This document shows positions 52,918 to 63,407 of a stretch of 64,000 nucleotides of DNA, piece by piece. The notes beneath the pieces are model-generated. The model did not search any database, was not told where the DNA came from, and was given only the letters and a program-made list of their open reading frames with translations. Source of the stretch: Rhynchopus sp. YZ270_cl-10 (Eukaryota > Euglenozoa > Diplonemea > Diplonemida > Diplonemidae); the NCBI GenBank assembly GCA_964035575.1, contig OZ037864.1, forward strand, positions 124,001-188,000. The letters run 5' to 3'. Each line of letters starts with the position of its first letter. Position 1 is the stretch's first letter. The translations under genes and the position numbers were made by a program.

Positions 52918-53856
52918 ATATCAGTCTCAAAATATTTCATCAATCAATCTTTGACTTTGATCAAAACAAAACAAAAAAAAAAAAAAAAGAAGAACAGGGG
53001 AATCAAGGGAATAACGAGCAAAAAGTCAATAAGAAAAACTGCTGGGGGTAAAAAAAGGAGCGCATTTTCGTTGTTTCATGTTTTTTTTTGAAAGATCTTT
53101 TTTATATTTTTCGCAAAACGGGGAGGGGGAGAGTGATTTTCGTTTTTGCCCCCCACCACCATTGTTTCCCCCCACAGAGAATAGGTTCCTGACGAGACGA
53201 GATGAAAAGACAGAAATATATTTTCAGCGGGGGGGGCCGGGAGGGGGGACATTCACGGTTGCATGAAAAAGCAAAACTGGGGGTTTTTTTTGGAGGGGTG
53301 CGTATTTTGTGTAAGTGGCACAGATATAAGTTGTGTAGATTCTTTGTAAAATTAGTATGAGAAAAAAAATAAGAGAACTGAAATATGCGCTCAGGGGAGT
53401 TCATATTTCTAGCGAGAGGAAAGAAACAAAAAACGTGTTGTATGAGAACGACAAATTGAGCTTTTTTGTTTGCAGCAAAAAGAATTTGTTTTTTTTTTTT
53501 TTCCCACAATGATTTCCCTTCCAAGCAAATAATCCGGAGAAGGAAAAGTCATTCACAGTAAAAAAGGTTGGTCAAAAGATAATACTCCGTGTAAAGTCGT
53601 CAACTATAAGAAAAAAAACCCATAAGAAAATTGAGGTGACGGTTGTGGCGGTAACCTTTTTCTTCTTCTTTTTCTAATTTTTCAATAAAAGAAACGAAGA
53701 AAAAAAAGGGTACTCTCGTGCACGCCAATTTAAGAAGGAGTGGGGGGGGGGGAATAGGGGAGAGCAGCTCGTCAGGTCTGTGGCAAAAACGCATAGGGTC
53801 AAACCACGTAGCCAACGCTAGCTACCTACACTGCACACACATAGTTTATTTTTTTT

Positions 53857-53917
53857 GATAAATTGTTGGATTAGTGTAGTTGCCTCGGTTGTGTTGCCAC
53901 AGTTGTGCAATCTCCAC
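53857..53917 (-). repeat. S1 short interspersed repeat
   Basis: TGATAAATTGTTGGATTAGT, GTAGTTGCCTCGGTTGTGTT, GCCACAGTTGTGCAATC. Near-consensus. Confidence 0.8.
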
Positions 53918-54029
53918 TGTTTTTTTTTTTTTTTTTTTTTTGTGCATCACCATTTAACGATGTGCTAAGGAAAAATGAACGGACAGAAGAATGGTAGAGG
54001 GGTTTGTAAGGAAAGAAAAGTGAAGATTT

Positions 54030-54136
54030 TTATCAAACGCCTCTGGGACGCAGGCACCTGACTGGAAAGAAAGACAAAACTTGTAAGATGAAATGTGACC
54101 TCTCGTGCACATACATCTTACACGTTGTCTTTCTTT
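54030..54136 (-). repeat. S5 module followed by a complete long-stem hairpin
   Basis: GATTTTTATCAAACGCCTCT and GGGACGCAGGCACCTGA (S5). Then the arm AAAGAAAGACAAAACTTGTA plus AGATG (54066-54090) pairs with 54114-54136, with the loop containing GACCTCTCGTGCACA. The stem is about 22 bp with two mismatches. Confidence 0.8.
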
Positions 54137-54189
54137 TCAAGAAGCTTCTTTCGGGGTTTGTAAGGAAAGAAAAGAGAAGAGAGTTGATA

Positions 54190-54262
54190 TTAAGATGATC
54201 CTCAGCCTCACGCTGTCACCTAAAAAATTGTAGATTTTAATGTGCCTCTCCATGCACACATC
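54190..54262 (-). repeat. S2 copy and short CTCTC hairpin in series
   Basis: AAGATGATCCTCAGCCTCAC and GCTGTCACCT (54190-54222), then AATGTGCCTCTCCATGCACA (54239-54262). Confidence 0.6.
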
Positions 54263-54922
54263 AAAGCAAAATAAGCAGCTGCAAAAAGAGAGGTTGGTGA
54301 CGACACAAAACCTTTTTGTGAAAATAACCAACAAAAATAGAAAAATCGAGGGTTTTTGGGAAAATATCATTGTCCAGAAGACAGACTTTTTCCTAAACCC
54401 ACACAGCACAAAGCTGGTGTAGCACACACGATAAGATGGGGGAAGAAAAGGTAATTTGATAACACATTTTGATTTTTTGCATTCAGTACATTTGCCCTTC
54501 ACAAATGCACACACATCAGAACACCTTTTCTTTTGAAGAGATGAAGTCTCTAGAGAGAACAGCATCATTTCAAAAAATTGTTTCATATACTAACTATTCT
54601 ACTGAATAGATGGTATAATAGGGTGCACTAAATGTACCCAAACTTCAAAAAATAAAATAGAAAATGAACGAGCCTCTCTCACTTGCCCGGCCACCTTTTT
54701 CTACTTCAAAAAATCAGGGGGTACGGGGGAGGCACGCAAATATTGAGGCAAGGTGTATCACAGATGATATTGGGAACGGTGGACCGAGGGGTGAGCACAG
54801 AGGGGGAACTTTGGCGACGCGGCCCCATCCCCACACAGGAGGTTGTCTATTTGACGACACATCGTGAGAGAAGGGCAAACACGCCGAGGGATGTGAATAG
54901 ATGAGCATAGGGGCTGGGAGAG

Positions 54923-55040
54923 TAGTGGTGGCTGTATTTGTGATAACTGTCTAGCATAATACAATAACATCACAATACAAGCGGTATTGTGACGTGTATT
55001 ATTGTATTATGCTAGACAGTTATCACAATAGCCACCACTA
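54923..55040. mobile_element. Near-perfect palindromic MITE
   Basis: 118 bp. TAGTGGTGGCT, TTGTGATAACTGTCTAGCAT and AATACAATAA recur inverted on the right around AAGC near 54985. It is one long hairpin with few mismatches. TAGTGGTGGC ends resemble hAT-type MITEs, but no clear 8-bp duplication flanks it. Confidence 0.85.
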
Positions 55041-56289
55041 GGGGGAGAGGGTATGATCGATGGTGCCTTTTGTTGTAATCTACACTCAACCCCCACCAGA
55101 AGAGGTCGGGGGGTCAGTGCTCTGTTGTTTTGGGGTAAATTTGTTTGACTCTTCAGTTGTGCATCAGCTGCGGTGGTACATGTAATGGTACATGTAACAA
55201 AAGTTACTTGTAACACCACATGTAACACCCGTTATTTCACCGTCGTGTGGAGGCCAAAAAAAACCCGTGTAATATCGTCTTGTCTTCGACTGAGATATTG
55301 TCACACAAAACAGCACCCGATTTTTTGCCTGAAATTTGGAGTTTAGTGGAGTTTGGGTGGTATTTAAACACCACCGAAAACTTCACCAAATTGGGGTGGA
55401 ACACATAGAAAAAAAAGAAGGGAAATGAACAACGAAGAAAAATATCCAAGGGGTTGATAGTGCACGGAGGAAAATACAAAAATAAAATAAAAATGGTGCA
55501 AAGTGTGATCGCAACCTCGTTTTGTCAAATATCTTTCTTTTTTTCTGGTCAAAAAAAACAAAAAAAATAAAACAAAAAACACGGTGGTTCTTTCTTGATT
55601 TTCAATCTGATACCTGTCCTCCCCAGAAAATATCTAAGAAAAAAGCCCTTTGGAAAAAAACAAAACAAAAACACAGCTAGTGGCGAAGGAAATGTGGCTT
55701 CTTTCTGGATAAAAACATCGTATCTTACTTCTAACGTGCTTTTCTTTGTGGGGGTTGGGTGTTTTGGATAAAGCTTATAAAGACTTTTTTTTTTTTTTTT
55801 TTTTTTTTTTGCACAAAATGGGAGGGAGACAGAGAGAAAAAGAGATTTTGGATAAAAAAATGCACAAATGGCTGCAGTAGAAAGGAACCGGCAAGGCGAC
55901 GACGTACAGAATCGTTCCTTGCCTGGTCCTGTTGCTGCAGCATTTTGATGAAGCAACGGGACCAGGCGACGGTTTAAAAAAAAACAAAAAATGAACTTCA
56001 AAAGATTCGTCCACCGAAAACAAAAAAGAGAAAAAATCGAGAGATGAAAAATGTGCCCTCCATCTAAAAAAGCAAAGAAAAGCAAATAAAAAAAGTCCAG
56101 AAAAGGATTTTCATTTCATTTTTTTTTTTTTTTTTTGTCAACCAACACTTTCCCACTGTTGTTTGCAGTGCAGAAAAGTGTTTCATTTTTTATTGAACAC
56201 CCTAATAACATTTGTTGGTCTTCCTTCTGATCAAAGCATTGAAGCACCTTCAGCAGAAGACCATAATAAAACACTCAGGTAAAAAAAAA

Positions 56290-56338
56290 AGTGAAGTTGA
56301 CAGTACAAAACGCCTCTGGGACGCAGGCACTGACAAAG
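56290..56338 (-). repeat. S5 short repeat
   Basis: AAGTGAAGTTGACAGTAC leader, AAAACGCCTCTGGGACGCAG, GCACTGACA. Confidence 0.65.
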
Positions 56339-56847
56339 AAAAGCAAATAAGAAAAAAAGCTTGGCAGATAGATGACCCTCGGGGGCGAGGGGAGCACACA
56401 TCTACAGTGTTTGTGCTTTGTTGTTTTTTATGCATAGGAGTCACCACCTCTGAAGAAAGGTGGACAACATGCAGGGGGATATAAGAAGAAAGGTCGGTAA
56501 GATGCACCCAAACCCTTCGCCCTTACAGCACTTTGCAAAAAAAAAAAATTGTTTCATATACTAACTATTCTACCGAATAGAAGGTCTAGAAAAGAAAGAA
56601 AAGAAAAAATCCCGCTATGTATTCTGTCCCAGACACAAATGACAAAAGACTTGAAAATGAGATAAATGCGCTTCACATCCAACACAACACATCCATCTTG
56701 AAAATAAGAAATAAAAGTTGGTGAATATGCCTTCGCACATCTTTAAAAATGTAACCTGACTGTGTCTTAACACACAATCTGACTGTACAAAAAAACACCA
56801 TTCGGAGGTTATCGAACCCCCCTCACCCGGAGCGTTTTGCACTTTTT

Positions 56848-56972
56848 TGATAAATTGTTGGGTGAGTAGAGTAGTTGCCTCGGTTGTGTTGCCACAGTTG
56901 TGCAATCTCCACTGTATTTTTTTGATAAATTGACGACGTGAAGTCACCTCGCTTTTTTTGTGTGATCTCCAC
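56848..56972 (-). repeat. Two S1 repeats in tandem, second degenerate
   Basis: TGATAAATTGTTGG, GTAGTTGCCTCGGTTGTGTT and CACAGTTGTGCAATCTCCAC, then a second TTTGATAAATTGACG start with GTGATCTCCAC end at 56972. Confidence 0.75.
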
Positions 56973-58290
56973 GCAATTTTTTTTTTTTTTGGCAGTTCCT
57001 CCTCCTGGAACTACACGCTGTACCCCTCCCCTTTACGGGAACAGTCTCCCTCCACTTTCCTCCCCTACACTCTTTTCTCTCTAGCTTCTCATCAGAGACT
57101 ACGTCGTGCAGTGGTGCTTTTTTTTTTGTTGATTTTGTTGTTGCAGTAAAAACCCCTAGGTCGTTCACCTCTAGCTCCAGTGCTCAACGAACCGGATGGG
57201 TAGAACCTTTTCAAATACTGATGAACAGTTTGTTTGTTTGTTTTTTTGTGAAATGCTGTGAGGAGGAGATCAGAAAAGTCTGGTTGCATCGACTTTATTT
57301 AACCTCTGTTTTTTTTTTGTTGTTGTATTAGTGTTGTTGTTTTGTTGTTAAAAGAAGAAAAAAAAAAGAACCACAAATAAAGAAAATTTGCCTCTCATCG
57401 AGCGCAACACATATCTTCAATAAAGGAGGAATTAATTGAAAAAGCTTCTTCCGTTGGAAAAAAAAAAGGAGATATACAACCGAAAAAAGAACAAATAAAA
57501 AGAGAAATTGAAAACTAATGGTGCTTCCTTCTGAAACCTATTTCCCCCCCTTTTGCGCTCTCGCCTCCTTCGATTATGTCAGAAGACACGCGATACGTCG
57601 GGAGGGGGTACTCAATCAAACACTTTGAAAGAGTTAATTACCATGGATACCCCCAGATCTGGCCAGATCTGGCAGTATTCGTGTAATTAAGATTTGTTTT
57701 TCCTTTGTTACTTTGTCTCTTCTGTGATCATATGGGTCATATTTTTGGTACAAAAAAAAAAGGGTCGGCCCCTTTTATCATGTGTTTTTGAAGGCGATAA
57801 TGCTTTCACAGACGCCATTGAGGAATGCTGGACAAAGATGAAGCCTTTTTTGAGTATGGCAACGGTTCTTCGTCACAAAAATCTACCATAGTTTTCAGAA
57901 TGTACAAAAAATTTTTGAATGAAGTATGGAATAAATGAGGCAGTGATTTCAACACCAGACATACGCCAAAAAATATGCTTTTTAAAATGTCGGTGGTTGG
58001 AGAACCTAGAAAGGAAACGTGTGGCAAACAAAAATAAAAGTGAAGTTGATGAAATAAAATAAATCAAAAGCAAGGAACGGATGGCCTGGGGCGGGATTGT
58101 GGGATGAGATGTAGTAATGGCCATTTAAGGCATCTCGTGCTAAATTCACCAAAAACCCTGATTAAATTACAGTCATACATACAAAATGATTCTTCGGGTG
58201 AATCACATGATGCACACTTTATTAAGCACAACAATAAGAAACGCGACACACACAAGGAGGAGCCGCGTCCTGCATCCCCTCCCAGCAAAG

Positions 58291-58338
58291 AAAGAAACGT
58301 TTGTGAGATGGACCTAAGCCTCTCGTGCTTGGTCCTTT
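58291..58338 (-). repeat. S2 hairpin repeat
   Basis: GAAACGTTTGTGAGATGG, ACCTAAGCCTCTCGTGCTTG, GTCC. Confidence 0.7.
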
Positions 58339-58498
58339 GTTTGGTCATCTCTAAAAAAAAAAAAAACTCCCAAAAAAAGACAAAAACTAGGTACACAGAG
58401 ACGACTAACAACCGATAACTTCACTCAGGAAAGAAAGTCCAATTATATTCGCCGGCGCTGCACCCACAGGGGGGAGGGGGGAGGTTTTTGTGAAAAAA

Positions 58499-58600
58499 AT
58501 GTTGTAGTGTAGTTGCCTCGGGTTGTGTGCCACGACAGTTGTGCAATCTCCACTTTTTTTTGAAGAATTGTTGAAGTAGTGTAGTTGCCACCCGTGCAAA
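58499..58600 (-). repeat. Two S1 repeats in tandem
   Basis: GTAGTGTAGTTGCCTCGGG to GTGCAATCTCCAC, then a T-run and ATTGTTGAAGTAGTGTAGTT GCC cut short. Confidence 0.7.
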
Positions 58601-58673
58601 CCCGTAAACACCATTGTCGGGGGGTTTTTTTTTTGATGCGGCCGGGTTTGCAAAAAAGTGGAAAAGCAGACGA

Positions 58674-58706
58674 ATGATGAAAATGTGCCTCTCGTGCACA
58701 TTTTGC
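58674..58706 (-). repeat. CTCTCGTG hairpin, perfect short stem
   Basis: AAAATGTGC and GCACATTTT flank CTCTCGT. Confidence 0.8.
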
Positions 58707-59582
58707 ATCCAACAAATTTCGGCGTGTTGTTTTGAAGGGGGGGGCGGGAAAAGGTTGAACGGCAAGCACGCCTGGCAGGGTTTCATATTGATCTTCCCTG
58801 AGTTTAAAATAAACAAATTGAAAGATGAATGCGGCTCAGTGCGCTCACATATTTTTTTGGTTTGTTTCGAGTAGAAGGCTGTCAATGCAATCGCATCGAG
58901 GAAAATTAGTTTCACATGCTTTCAAATCAAAGAAGAGAAAGTACAAGGAAGGGAAAACCGCTGCCAACAACCCAATTGCTGTATGCTGTACACGAAGAGA
59001 ACTTCGGGACAGCAAAACAAATAAAAGAAAAAGAGAGAGAGAGAGAGAGAAAAATAAAAAGTTCGTCACAATGCGTTACTGTACACCTCCCCCTTAATAA
59101 ACGAAACTGGTAAAAGAAGGATGGGTTCCTTCAGTTCAATTGTAACTAAACCAGGCAAACGGAGAACGGGCAAAAAAAAAAAAAAAGCACTTGTCAGATG
59201 AATGTGTGATAACATTATGTCCGTACAGGCGGGAGACAGATACAAACAAGATGGCCAAAAAACCGAAGAGTTGAAAGAAAGCTTCTCTTCCAACCCTCTC
59301 TTTTTGCGCCACCTTATTTAGACCCACACTGGCGCAATGAGAACTAACGTGAACAAAGCACGGCAAAGCCAACTACACTGTGCTTTGCAAAGTCACCCTT
59401 ACAATAGGCTGGGTATGCTTTTTTGACAGAGTGCACACCTCGTCTTAATAGGTGTGACAGCGACGGGACAAACCTCTGGCTCTGGCCATATGGTCTGACT
59501 CTCTGTAGTGTCATGCTGACGATGTACCCTATAAAGGGTTCTGTCTGTGGACACTATTTTACGCAAATAAAACAAAATGGCA

Positions 59583-59632
59583 GTTGATGCAGGCACCTAC
59601 GACTGCCAGCCATCCGGATAAAAAGCACAAAA
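59583..59632 (-). repeat. S4 short repeat, internally deleted
   Basis: GTTGATGCAGGCACCTACGA, CTGCCAGCCATCCGGATAA, AAAGCAC. The ACCCACGTACGAT part is missing. Confidence 0.65.
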
Positions 59633-59748
59633 AAGGAGAAAAAAGCAGAAGAAGTCGGCAAAAGGTAAAAGGAATATCATTGTGTGCTTAGTTCCACACC
59701 CAAATTTTTGCTGGTGCGTGAAATAAGCCAAATTGTAAAAGAGAATGA

Positions 59749-59798
59749 GAATTTGATAGTGCAAACTCCTCACCGTTCATCGACGGACGTAGACACTA
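59749..59798 (-). repeat. S5 short repeat
   Basis: AATTTGATAGTGCAAACTCC, TCACCGTTCATCGACGGACG, TAGACACT. Confidence 0.6.
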
Positions 59799-60333
59799 AG
59801 AGGGGATGCGCAGTTCCTCTCGTGAGATATAGACGGGAGGTCACAGAATAAAAAAGGGGAATTTGAATGAAATGACCGACATCTTTCACGTCAAAGAAAA
59901 TGCAGTTAAAGGTCAGAGAGCAGAGCGTACGTGATGGTATCGTCAGAAGACGCGGGGGAAAAATACAGATTGCCAGCGATGGTCCAGCTAAAAAAAAAAC
60001 AAAACAAAACAAATATCGGGTTTAAACTTTGTCATCACTACCCCTGTGATCCCACGCAATTATTCAGATAAAATTGCTGGAAGTAGGTCAGCAAATCACC
60101 TCGTGGGGTTTTGCACGTTTATTCTTGCTCTCTCTTGAAAACAGTCACAACATCAGAACAAAAAAAAAAAAAAAACACAAAAAGTTGAGATGAACCTCAA
60201 AATGAGAAAAACAACAACAACAATAACAACAACTGGAAACCAAAAAAATAAGATCTTTTTTCTTCTTTTGTTCCCAAAAAAAAACAACAACAAACTAAAA
60301 ATTCTCCTCACAAAATCAACCACCTTGCTCCTC

Positions 60334-61776
60334 TCATGCACCCACAACAGCAGCTTCTGTGTATTGCTGGAATAGGGGGAAGGATTTCATTTCTTCTGAG
60401 ATAAAGTCTGCGCAGCGGACTCCACATTTGTTGATGAGACATAACATGAAGTCGGGGTTGCCTTTGAGCACATCATCTGCGTATTCGAGCGAGTATACAT
60501 TCTCTGTGGCAGCTGCCACCACTACGTCTGGATCGCTTCTGAGAAGAGCATCTGCAAAGTGAAGGGCAAACCCATCGGAACGAACCGCACACAGAACAAT
60601 GTCTTTGATGGCACGACAGCGCGCAGAAGCATAGCACAAACAATACCCCCCACCTTCCCCTGACACTGCAGCGCGTACCACCTCTGGGTCGTCCTGGAGC
60701 CCTTCTGATGCATACTCCAATGCATACCCCGTTTGCTTGACAGCTTCGAGGACAACGTCTTTGTTGTTTTGCACGGTGCTGGAGGAGTATTTCATTATGG
60801 CACCGTCTAGACGCGCTGCGGCTTGCATAAAGGAAACGTCGTTTGCGAGGGTGGGGGATGCGTACTGCATGGCAGAGGAGGAGCGGCGGACCGCTTGGAG
60901 GACAACAGTCTTGTTGGCTTGCAGAGTGGGGGAAGCAAAGTGGAGAGAGTAAGGGTCGCGTCTGACAGCTTGGATGACAATCTCGTGGTCGGCCTGGAGG
61001 TGGGGTGATGCGTCTTGAAGAGAAAGAGGGTTTTTGGAGACGCTAAGCAAAACAACTTCTTTATCAGAGCGCAGACGCGCATCGCAGAAGCCAAGCACAT
61101 TGCTGGGTTTGCTGTCCTGCGCAGCGTGGAGGGCGCGCATGATAAACGATTTGTCATGCTTCAAAGATTCATCCGCATATTGGATCGCACTGCCGTTCTG
61201 CTGCACAGCCTTCATCACCATCGATTCGCATCGCTTCAAACGTGGCGACGCATAATCCAGACAAAGACCGTCCTTCGCGACTGCAGCAGAAATAACTGTG
61301 TCATTGTCTTTTAAAGAATCGGACATAAATCTGAGAAAGCTGAAGGGCCCGCGTTTGTGGTGGTGGAGCGTATAGAGGAGTAGGGCTTCGTCGTTTCTGA
61401 GGGATGGGGAGGCGTGCTCGTAGTCGGAGCTGCAGTGGCGGATCGCGGTTTGGACGACTTCTGGGTCGTTGCAGGTCCATGGGGGGCAGTCGTTGAGGGA
61501 GGAGTGGCCAGAGACAGCATCGATGTACCTTTCATTGCTCTCCGAGACGCTGAGCGAGCTGCCGTCCTGCAGGCTGCAGCAGCTCGACAGCAGCTCGTAT
61601 TCGTCGTTCGGGATGTACGTCGAGTCGTCCAGCTGCAACAGCATATACTGCGTCTCTAACACCCCCGCAGGCACAACCCCCGCAATCTTCCCACGAAGAC
61701 TCATCACCGTCTCATCCTCCGCAACCTCAAGCACAAAGCAGTGTCCAGTAGACTGCAGGTTGATACTGATTTCCAT
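60334..61776 (-). CDS. Ubiquitin-like N-terminus plus DUF4116 repeat protein
   Basis: 480 residues. The first 75 or so (MEISINLQSTGHCFVLEV, ETVMSLRGKIAGVVPAGV, LLQLDDSTYIPNDEYELL) match the strand-helix plan of a ubiquitin-like fold. From about 85 to 470 there are roughly fourteen units of about 25 residues with the DUF4116 pattern (for example DKEVVL.AV....G.AL.YAS..L): NKDVVLEAVKQTGYALEYAS, HEIVIQAVRRDPYSLHFAS and DPDVVVAAATENVYSLEYA are clear examples. DUF4116 repeats are widespread in protists and giant viruses; their function is unknown and they probably form a helical solenoid for protein binding. The ATG at 61776 is preferred because the 69 codons above it look like leader sequence. 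ATTCAG lies 26 nt upstream. No catalytic residues are evident. Confidence 0.88.
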   Translation of the reverse strand: MEISINLQSTGHCFVLEVAEDETVMSLRGKIAGVVPAGVLETQYMLLQLDDSTYIPNDEYELLSSCCSLQDGSSLSVSESNERYIDAVSGHSSLNDCPPWTCNDPEVVQTAIRHCSSDYEHASPSLRNDEALLLYTLHHHKRGPFSFLRFMSDSLKDNDTVISAAVAKDGLCLDYASPRLKRCESMVMKAVQQNGSAIQYADESLKHDKSFIMRALHAAQDSKPSNVLGFCDARLRSDKEVVLLSVSKNPLSLQDASPHLQADHEIVIQAVRRDPYSLHFASPTLQANKTVVLQAVRRSSSAMQYASPTLANDVSFMQAAARLDGAIMKYSSSTVQNNKDVVLEAVKQTGYALEYASEGLQDDPEVVRAAVSGEGGGYCLCYASARCRAIKDIVLCAVRSDGFALHFADALLRSDPDVVVAAATENVYSLEYADDVLKGNPDFMLCLINKCGVRCADFISEEMKSFPLFQQYTEAAVVGA

Positions 61777-62189
61777 TATATAAGTTTTTTTGTGTATTTT
61801 GTCTGAATTTAAGGGATTTTCGGGGAGATCGCGCAGTAGTCTACAAAGCTGTGAAGTGGTTCTTCGGTGAAAAGGGAACATTGGAGGGGCGCCACTGACA
61901 CCCAAAAAGTGTTGGACGCTCATGTGCAGAGGACAAAGAGGGGGAGAGTGGGAGGTTGCTTTAATGTGATGCACAACAGGCAAGTCCGCACCTCTAAATA
62001 AAAACTGGCCAAAAAATGTAAAGAATTTACATCATAAAGGGTGGTTAAATAGAGGTAAAGGGGGGGCATGCAAACAAAATTGTGGGACATCAAAAATAAA
62101 GGCTTTGAATGATGAATGTGCACACTCAATCTAAAAGGGAGCTTGGCTACCCCCTTCGTGGAGGGGGTGGCAGTTCTTTATTTTATTTT

Positions 62190-62237
62190 AAAAAATTGTT
62201 GGAGTAGTGTAGTTGCCACCGGTTGTGCAATATCCGC
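62190..62237 (-). repeat. S1 short interspersed repeat, internally deleted
   Basis: AAATTGTTGGAGTAGTGTAG, TTGCCACCGGTTGTGCAATA, TCCGC. The GTGTTGCCACAG block is missing. Confidence 0.7.
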
Positions 62238-62432
62238 TTCCAACTTTCACTTTTCTTTTGCTGCTAATCTGTTGGTTCAGTGTGGATCAGTTTCAGTGTA
62301 GCAGCCAATTCAGACCGTCTTTCGCTCTTCAGAAAACACTCTCAATAGTGTGTTTTCTGCGCTGCTTTCAACCTCATTAGGGACAACTGTATGCAGGCAC
62401 ACAGTTGCTACCCCAACCTAAAAAAATTTTTT

Positions 62433-62475
62433 TTGTAACAATGTGAACATAAGCCTCTTGTGCTTAGCCAGCTTT
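62433..62475 (-). repeat. S2 hairpin repeat
   Basis: GTAACAATGTGAACATAAGC, CTCTTGTGCTTAGCCAGCTT. The arms TAAGC and GCTTA pair exactly. Confidence 0.65.
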
Positions 62476-63407
62476 TTAAAAAAGGGCACCATTACTGTGG
62501 GAAAGATAAGGTAATCGTGTGTTTGTTTTTATTTTGTTTTTTAACGCAGCCCACAGGTCTTTTGAGTCTGAATGGCGCAGTGTAAGAAGAGGTGATATGA
62601 ATCACCAAAGAAATATCAAAATGAGTTCTTTTTTATTTTTTGGGTTTATTTTTTTGGGATTGGCTTTGTATTGGTTTATCGAATCGACCATCATAGTAAC
62701 ATCTACTCAGAACGAGAAAGAGTAAGACGACCTTAGGCTTCATGGTCACCAAGAGAAAATGGAACACTCCTATAGAAGGCTGCTGCAGACAAAAAAAAAT
62801 GGGGAGAGACGGGAGGGGGCATACATTAAAAAAAAAAGTGGTGACCATGTGACCTGGGTAACATGCTTGTTTCTTTGTTACAGAAATGCTCAAACAGTAA
62901 CATCCTTAGTAACACAATTTTCTGCATGAAATTCATGTAAAACATGCAACAATCATGTTACAACATAGATTTCAAAGGAACAACAACATGTAAAAACCCG
63001 GGGGTACACAGTCACCGTAAAAGCAATTTTTTTTTATGGTGCAAACACCTCAGCGAATGTAGGCACGAAAACAACAAACCCTTGAAAGATGAACATGCCT
63101 TGCCCATCATTATGAATTGAGATTTTTACAGGCAAAAGGCGCCTCGTTTTAAAAGGTGTTTAGAATACACACATCGAACCCCTTGGCAACAGAACTGTCG
63201 AGAGAACTGTTTTTGAATAAAAATTCACTCCCCCCACCCACATACCCATCAACTGAGACACCAAGGTTAGAAGTGTGTCACATATTTCCCCCAACAATGC
63301 AAACCATTTGGTACAAACCACTCAAGATTTTCCACTATTTTACTATTTCGTTCCTATAAATTTCCCCTCCCTCCTTTCACCTCCCTACCTACCCTACTAC
63401 CTGCCAC

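Larger units (their letters stand above)
52188..60333. other. 8-kb gene-free region
   Basis: No host gene recognised. Contents: a palindromic MITE (54923-55040), a CACCGTCGTG-type end near 55240, and S-family repeats near 52227, 52872, 53857, 54030, 54066, 54190, 56290, 56848, 58291, 58499, 58674 and 59583. The rest is homopolymer-rich. Confidence 0.55.
61803..63407. other. Intergenic tract before TANGO2's 3' end
   Basis: AT-rich, no gene seen. S1 near 62190, S2 near 62433 and an S5 remnant near 63036. 63356-63400 is CT-rich on the plus strand. Confidence 0.5.
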
